Shown here: one piece after another, positions 42,500 through 46,934 of the stretch | How the letters are laid out: each line of letters begins with the position of its first letter | Numbering within the stretch: position 1 is the stretch's first letter | From: Haplomitrium mnioides | Lineage: Eukaryota; Marchantiophyta; Haplomitriopsida; Calobryales | Direction of reading: 5' to 3' | DNA length: 46,934 nucleotides | Assembly: GCA_049999725.1 (NCBI GenBank) | Contig: JBNGIS010020193.1 | Coordinates: 1 to 46,934 of the forward strand | The notes under the pieces: generated by a model | Told to the model about the DNA's origin: nothing | What the model saw: the letters and a program-made list of their open reading frames with translations, nothing else | The model's database searches: none | Position numbers and translations under genes: made by a program

Positions 42500-43341
42500 G
42501 GGTGGAGTAGTGATTTGTTGTGCCATATAAGGTTATCTGTTTGTGTTTTCTCGGAGTTTTCTTCTAGCATTAGAGTTGGGAAAACATCTTCGAAGAATTG
42601 ACAATCTGCAAATCGAGATTTGAAGACGTCTGACGTTGTGGGTTCAAGGTATCGGATGATTGACGGGGATTCATAACCTATGTATATCCCTTTTTGTCAT
42701 TGTGGTCCCATTTTTGTTTGGTGTAGGCTGAGAATAGGTACAAGGACAAGACATCTGAATGTCCCAAGGTGTGATATGTTTGCAAGTATTCCGACTGCTA
42801 GATGGTGAGGAGAGTTATTGTTGAATGCAGACGGTCTTAGTTTGATTAGTGTTGCTGCGTGTATCACAGCATGTCCCCATGCAGATGTGGGGAGACTAGT
42901 GTTCAGTAATAATGGTCTGGCGATCAGTTGTATGTATTTGATCGCGGATTCAGCTATGCCATTCTGAAAATGAACATGTGGTACTGAGTATTGTACGTCG
43001 ATGCCTGCAGATGAGCAGAAGTCATCGAATGCTGAGGATGTGAATTCGCTTGCATTGTCTACCCGCAGGTTTCTGATTGGATAATCAGGGAATTGTGTCG
43101 ATAGTTTTAGTATTTGTGACAGGAGTTTAGGGAAGACCATGTTTTTTGTCGTCAGTAAGGACACTTGTGACCATTTTGATGATGCATCGATGGTCACTAG
43201 GAAGTATCTGAATGGCCCTGATGGGGGTGGATGGGTCCACAGACGTCTGTGTGGATCCGTTCCAGAAAACGTGGTATTGTTGTTGTTGTCCTTCGTTTTG
43301 AAGGGGCAATTCACAGTTTGCCTTGTGCACATGCCATGCAT
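42500..43341 (-). pseudogene. copia integrase
   Basis: Core with Asp in VTIDASSKW, Asp in LRVDNASEFTS (near 43070) and Glu in QNGIAESAIKYI (near 42955): the DD-35-E triad is intact. The C-terminal part continues past a stop at 42696 with SPSIIRYLEPTT and FADCQFFEDVFPTL (about 42665-42570). Confidence 0.88.
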
Positions 43342-43604
43342 GGAGAGCGTAGTGATATAGGATGGACATTATCCGGAATTCCGATATTGTCATGTTTGAG
43401 TCAGTAAAACATATCTTTTCCAGGGTGTCCTAGTCTGTTATGCCATAGTTGGGCATCAGATAACTTCGATGTTGATGCATGGTATGAATGGAATGCAGTC
43501 GTGTATAGGCCTGGTGGAGAGAGGGAAAAAGTTTATTGTATCTGCATACCGTTAGTCGTGGGTAGCAGGATGTGGAGGGCTTCAGTTTGGCCTATGTTCC
43601 TAGT
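43342..43604 (-). pseudogene. copia pre-integrase segment
   Basis: LSDAQLWHNRLGHPGKDMF near 43460-43410 is the GAG-pre-integrase motif, followed by CMACAQGK-type zinc ligands near 43330 in a shifted frame. Confidence 0.75.
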
Positions 43605-44390
43605 CTATATATGGTATCCGTTTTGTCGGATATCTCGAAAGCTTATGAGATTTCTGGTTGTTGTGGGAGCATAGATGGCAGATGTTATGCTGAATTTAGT
43701 CCCGTTCGGGAAACGGATGGTTGCTGGTCCATATCCTTCTTCTATTTGATTGTGACCGGAAATGGTGGTCATTGTTCTTGATGACGGGGTTACCGAAGTG
43801 AAGTGTCTTCGGTCCCATAGTATAGTATGTGAAGAACCACTGCCAACAATGCAAGTGTTGTTGTATTGTTCTGTGTGAGTTGGAGCCGAACGTTGTAGTG
43901 TATGGCTCTCTAGCTGTAGGTTGTAAGTCGGGTAGTCGTCGACATCTGCAATTTCGGAAAGATTTCCATGTACTTCAGGTTGTGAGTATTTGAGGCTATT
44001 TTGGTAAAGTTTCACGAGGTGTACGGGTACTCGGCATACGGTTTGTGTATGTCCGCGAGTGCCACATCTATGGCAGGAAGTTTGTGTGTTTCTCAGTTGT
44101 GAAATTTCTGTGGCCTCTTGTTTGTTGTCGTCCGCCTCTTGCGATCCAGGAACGTTGTCTGCGTTCTGGTGTGGTAGAGGTGTGACGTCTGTAATGTCGA
44201 TCCCTGTTGCCGAGGGATGAAGTTCGATTGGGGGTTGGGTGTCTGGTGCTCCCCCTGAAGTTGGGGTTTCCCCTGCCTTTTCCTCTTCGTGGTTCAGGGT
44301 CTCGGTTCCTTGAGTGAGGATGGAATCTGGTGAAGTGCGACTCCAGATTTGCCGGTAGTGCTGCAAAGCCTGGGGGTCGCTTTTTCGCAT
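43605..44390 (-). pseudogene. copia gag C-terminus and protease
   Basis: Zinc knuckle CHRCGTRGHTQTVC near 44075-44035 is intact. Protease: TCIVGSGSSHTILWDRRHF near 43855, where the catalytic DSG has become GSG, a disabling Asp-to-Gly change. Overlaps the upstream gag frame through a frameshift around 44340-44390. Confidence 0.85.
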
Positions 44391-44943
44391 TTTCCACTAG
44401 AAGTAGTTGGTGTTTCTCTGCTAAAAGCATGTATGCGATCAATTCTGAGTATCGGGTGAAACGCATGTTGCGGTATTGGGATGCAAGGATGAGGTTGCTT
44501 ACTGAAAATGTCGATAGAGTTTTCTCTATCTGTTCTTCGTCAGAAATAGGGTGTCCGCAAATTGCCAATTGTGAAACTATTCGGAATAGTTCACTGTTGT
44601 AATTCACGATTGAGGTATGGTCTTGGATGCGCAAGTTGATCCAATTGTGTCGAGTTGCAGGGAGGGAAATAGAGGTCAGGTGATCAAACCTGAGTTTGAG
44701 TTCATCTTAGAGTAATCGGGGATTGTTGTAATTTAGGTATTGTAACCTGAGCGGTTCCACAAGGTGGTGGCGTATGAGTATGAGTGCTCTGGCAGCATCT
44801 CGTGGGCTCGTGCCCTCGTCATTGATTAAGATATCGCGTATCCCTTTTGATGTTAGGTAGGTCGTGATGTCCAGGGACCATGATAAATAGTTCGAGCCGT
44901 CAAGTTTCAGGGCCTAAAACTTGAGGGAACCTATGGGGTTCAT
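44340..44943 (-). pseudogene. copia gag N-terminus
   Basis: Starts MNPIGSLKF at 44943, then LDGSNYLSWSLDITTYL, the usual start of copia gag (UBN2-type), and IRDILINDE; continues to SLPATRHNWINLRIQDHTS near 44640. One TAG near 44915 and another near 44710. Confidence 0.8.
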
Positions 44944-45739
44944 GCCTAGATGTGTTTTCAGCTGAGTCGAGGTATAATCAAGGACTGTTAAGTGATCAGA
45001 AGATATCAGCGTAACGTCAGAAACCGAAAACTAGATACACGGAAACGAAAGGAAAGAAAGTATGCGCAGTTGGGTCAAGACTGCGAGTTGCCCGTGGAGC
45101 GGGTAACTGTAATCACTCCCTGTACCTATTTATGTTTTCTTCTTAATGCGGGAAATCAAAAGAAATGAAATGAAATTGAAGTACTTCTGAACTGAAAAGA
45201 AGAAAGAAAAAAATAGAAGAGAGGTAAATGTGCTGGAAAAAAAATTGCAGGTCTAGACTAGAAACTGCCATGTAATATTCTATGTTGAAATGGAAGTTGA
45301 CCAGTTGTCGTCGGCGTTGCTCGATGTTTGTCTTGGTTAGTTGCGGTCCGCCACTATGCTTTGTCCTGTAGAGTTGGGTCAGTAATAGGTGTCTAGCAGG
45401 GAAAAGGGTCTCCGCCAGATAGCACTTAAGCAGGAACCGTTCAGTGGATCCAGTGAGCACAATGAAGTATGCAGGTAGGGAAATCTGCAGTATAAGGCTG
45501 CCCTGGTCTATTCCAATGTTCCCGTTGACCAGGACTAGAAAAGGGAGTACCCCCAAACCACTTGAACCTTAGAAGATGCAATCTCAGTGAGAGTGACAAG
45601 CTTCCAAAACACACAAGGGCCTGATGGGAAACCAGAGTGGGGGAAAAGGAGAGTTTCTCTGATCAGCCCAACCAATTGTTAGTGGAATGCAATAATCCTA
45701 GTACACCAAATGGGTAGTCAGAGGTTTATTTCACCATGT
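44944..45739. other. unassigned region upstream of copia gag
   Basis: Should contain the copia leader and 5' LTR, but no sequence like the 147-bp LTR and no clear PBS is seen. A 137-codon frame on the minus strand (45556-45143) has no recognised domain. The 5' end of the copia element was probably lost by a later insertion near 45100. Confidence 0.4.
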
Positions 45740-46740
45740 CATTGAGTAGGTAGCATAGAGCTGAAGAGGAGAAAAGAAAACTTTGAAGCTAGGAAGAGAG
45801 GAAACCTTACGTAGATGAATCGGGCTTTTCTCCTTCACCATAGCCAAAGGAGGTGTTAATCGTTGAGGACAAGAGAGCAGTATGATGAGGAAGAGGAGAA
45901 AAATGCCAAGAATCTCAGGTCGACTAAGTAGAAGAAGAAGACCTCGAGCGCCAAGTTGATGAAGCAGAATAAGGAAAAACCACAAGCCAGAAGAACAAGC
46001 CGCGAGCACCCGAATCGACGAAGCAGGAAGCAGAAAGACTGTAAGCTCCCCACTAAATCGATCAAGTAGAAGAAAGAGAAACAAGAGCCCCCGAGTTGAT
46101 GAAGCAGGAAAAACGAAAAGGCGCAAGCTCTCCTAGTCAATGAATTAGAAAAATGAGCGCTGCGAGCCCTCCCCTAGTCGATTGATGCTGAAAAGAATAG
46201 AAACGCGGGCCCTCCGAGTCTTATGAAACAAGCAAGCACAAATGCCAAGTCGACTAAGAAGGAAAGAGAAAAGAACCGCAAATGCCCAATCGATGGAGAA
46301 GTAAGTAGGATTAGAGCTGCCCGAATCGATGAAGCAGGAAACAGAAATCCGCGAGCTCTCCCCCAGTCGACGTAACAGGAAGAAATGAAAGGCGCGAGTC
46401 CTCCCCCTGTCGATTAAGCAGAAGAAAGAAGAACGCGAGCCCGTCGAGTCGATGAAGCATAAAAACACAAAGATGCCAAGCTTCAAGTCAACTAAGGAGA
46501 AGGGGGAAGATACCAAGCATCCGAGCCGACAAGACAGGAAAGAGAAAAGTCACGAGCTCCCCCTTCAAGTTGATGAAACAGGGAAAAGCTGAACCGCGGA
46601 TGCCAGTCGATGAAGTAGCAAAGTGAAGGAGCAGAAACGCGAGCGCACAGCCGACGATGCAGCCAAGTGAAGGAGCAAAAACGTGAGCGCACAGCCGACG
46701 AAGCAGCCAAGTGAAGGAGCAAAAACGCAAGCGCACAACC
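45740..46740. repeat. diverged minisatellite, about 40-45 bp period
   Basis: About 18 units with core CGAGTCGATGAAGCAGGAAA followed by a purine run and CGCGAGCNCNCC. The last three units (46600-46740) are a purer 44-bp version containing GCAGCCAAGTGAAGGAGCAA. Open frames on the minus strand in all three phases reflect the purine-rich bias. Confidence 0.75.
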
Positions 46741-46934
46741 AACAAAGGCTAGGTCGACCAGGAAGAAAAAACAAAGGGTGCGTGGGAACAAAAGTAGGAA
46801 AAAAGAGAAAAAAAAAACGGATGTGTTAGAAAAGAAAAAAAGGTAAAGAAAAAGAAGGGGGGAGAAATCCCTTGTTTTTTTTTTTTTTGTTGAATGGCTC
46901 ACGTACGTGCGTTGGGTCGCATGCGCAGAGTACT
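46741..46934. other. A/T-tract region to window end
   Basis: Long A and T runs (46798-46890), then GCTCACGTACGTGC, a short palindrome. No gene. Confidence 0.5.

Larger units (their letters stand above)
39316..44943 (-). mobile_element. Ty1/copia element, 5' LTR not found
   Basis: Minus-strand order gag, protease, integrase, RT, RNase H, 3' LTR is that of Ty1/copia. The 3' LTR is only 147 bp. Upstream of gag (44944-45140) no matching LTR or PBS is visible. The element has frameshifts and several stops, but much of integrase and the RT/RNase H C-terminal half remain open, so it is fairly young. Confidence 0.85.

Noticed and set aside
45731-46902. Phe/Leu/Ser-rich membrane proteins on the minus strand
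   Set aside because: All three frames are open because of the purine-rich minisatellite; no start context or conserved motif.

Overview
The window is eukaryotic repeat DNA, most likely from a land plant with a large, transposon-filled genome. The reasons are a Ty3/gypsy chromovirus with a chromodomain and an initiator-Met-type primer-binding site, a Ty1/copia element of a type common in plants, GT-AG introns inside mobile genes, and decay dominated by C-to-T / G-to-A changes. I cannot fix the lineage. I see no host gene, rRNA, tRNA or CRISPR array. Almost every gene is damaged.

The main object is a DNA transposon family not tied here to any named family. It has about 26-bp terminal inverted repeats beginning AACAACCGCTACTTTGAACC, an apparent 4-bp target duplication, and two divergently transcribed genes. 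One encodes a transposase-like protein (an FPNVKIPK...C..C block and a later DGIDQ block). The other encodes a protein with a ParB-like segment (YEIAGGN) followed by a bacterial-type beta-class amino DNA methyltransferase (motif IV DIPY before motif I DLCSGSGTG), split by at least three spliceosomal introns. Two of those introns and the methyltransferase 3' flank are packed with palindromes of the type GTCCATGCGCGCATGGAC, about one per 24 bp in the introns.

Layout: 1-1960 long-LTR fragment and unassigned DNA; 1960-3620 5' part of a transposase gene; 3685-3935 and 7684-8005 two halves of a methyltransferase gene split by a 3.7-kb relative (3936-7683) that itself holds a gypsy gag-protease fragment; 8150-10960 badly decayed minus-strand coding DNA and an AT microsatellite with a gap; about 11020-38813 an outer copy of the transposon, split at 17411/37617 by an inner copy (17412-37616). 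The inner copy's methyltransferase gene contains two LTR elements: a chromovirus (21862-26769) in intron 1 and a long-LTR gag-only element (27367 to about 33660) in exon 2. Then 39316-44943 is a minus-strand Ty1/copia element lacking a visible 5' LTR, and 45740-46740 is a diverged minisatellite.

Because the copies can be compared with each other, the gene models are better supported than any single damaged copy would allow: splice donors, acceptors, the methyltransferase motifs and element ends recur. The inferred working unit is a transposase plus a DNA-modifying enzyme with ParB-like and methyltransferase parts, with palindrome arrays that could be sites for one of these proteins. No complete functional copy is present.
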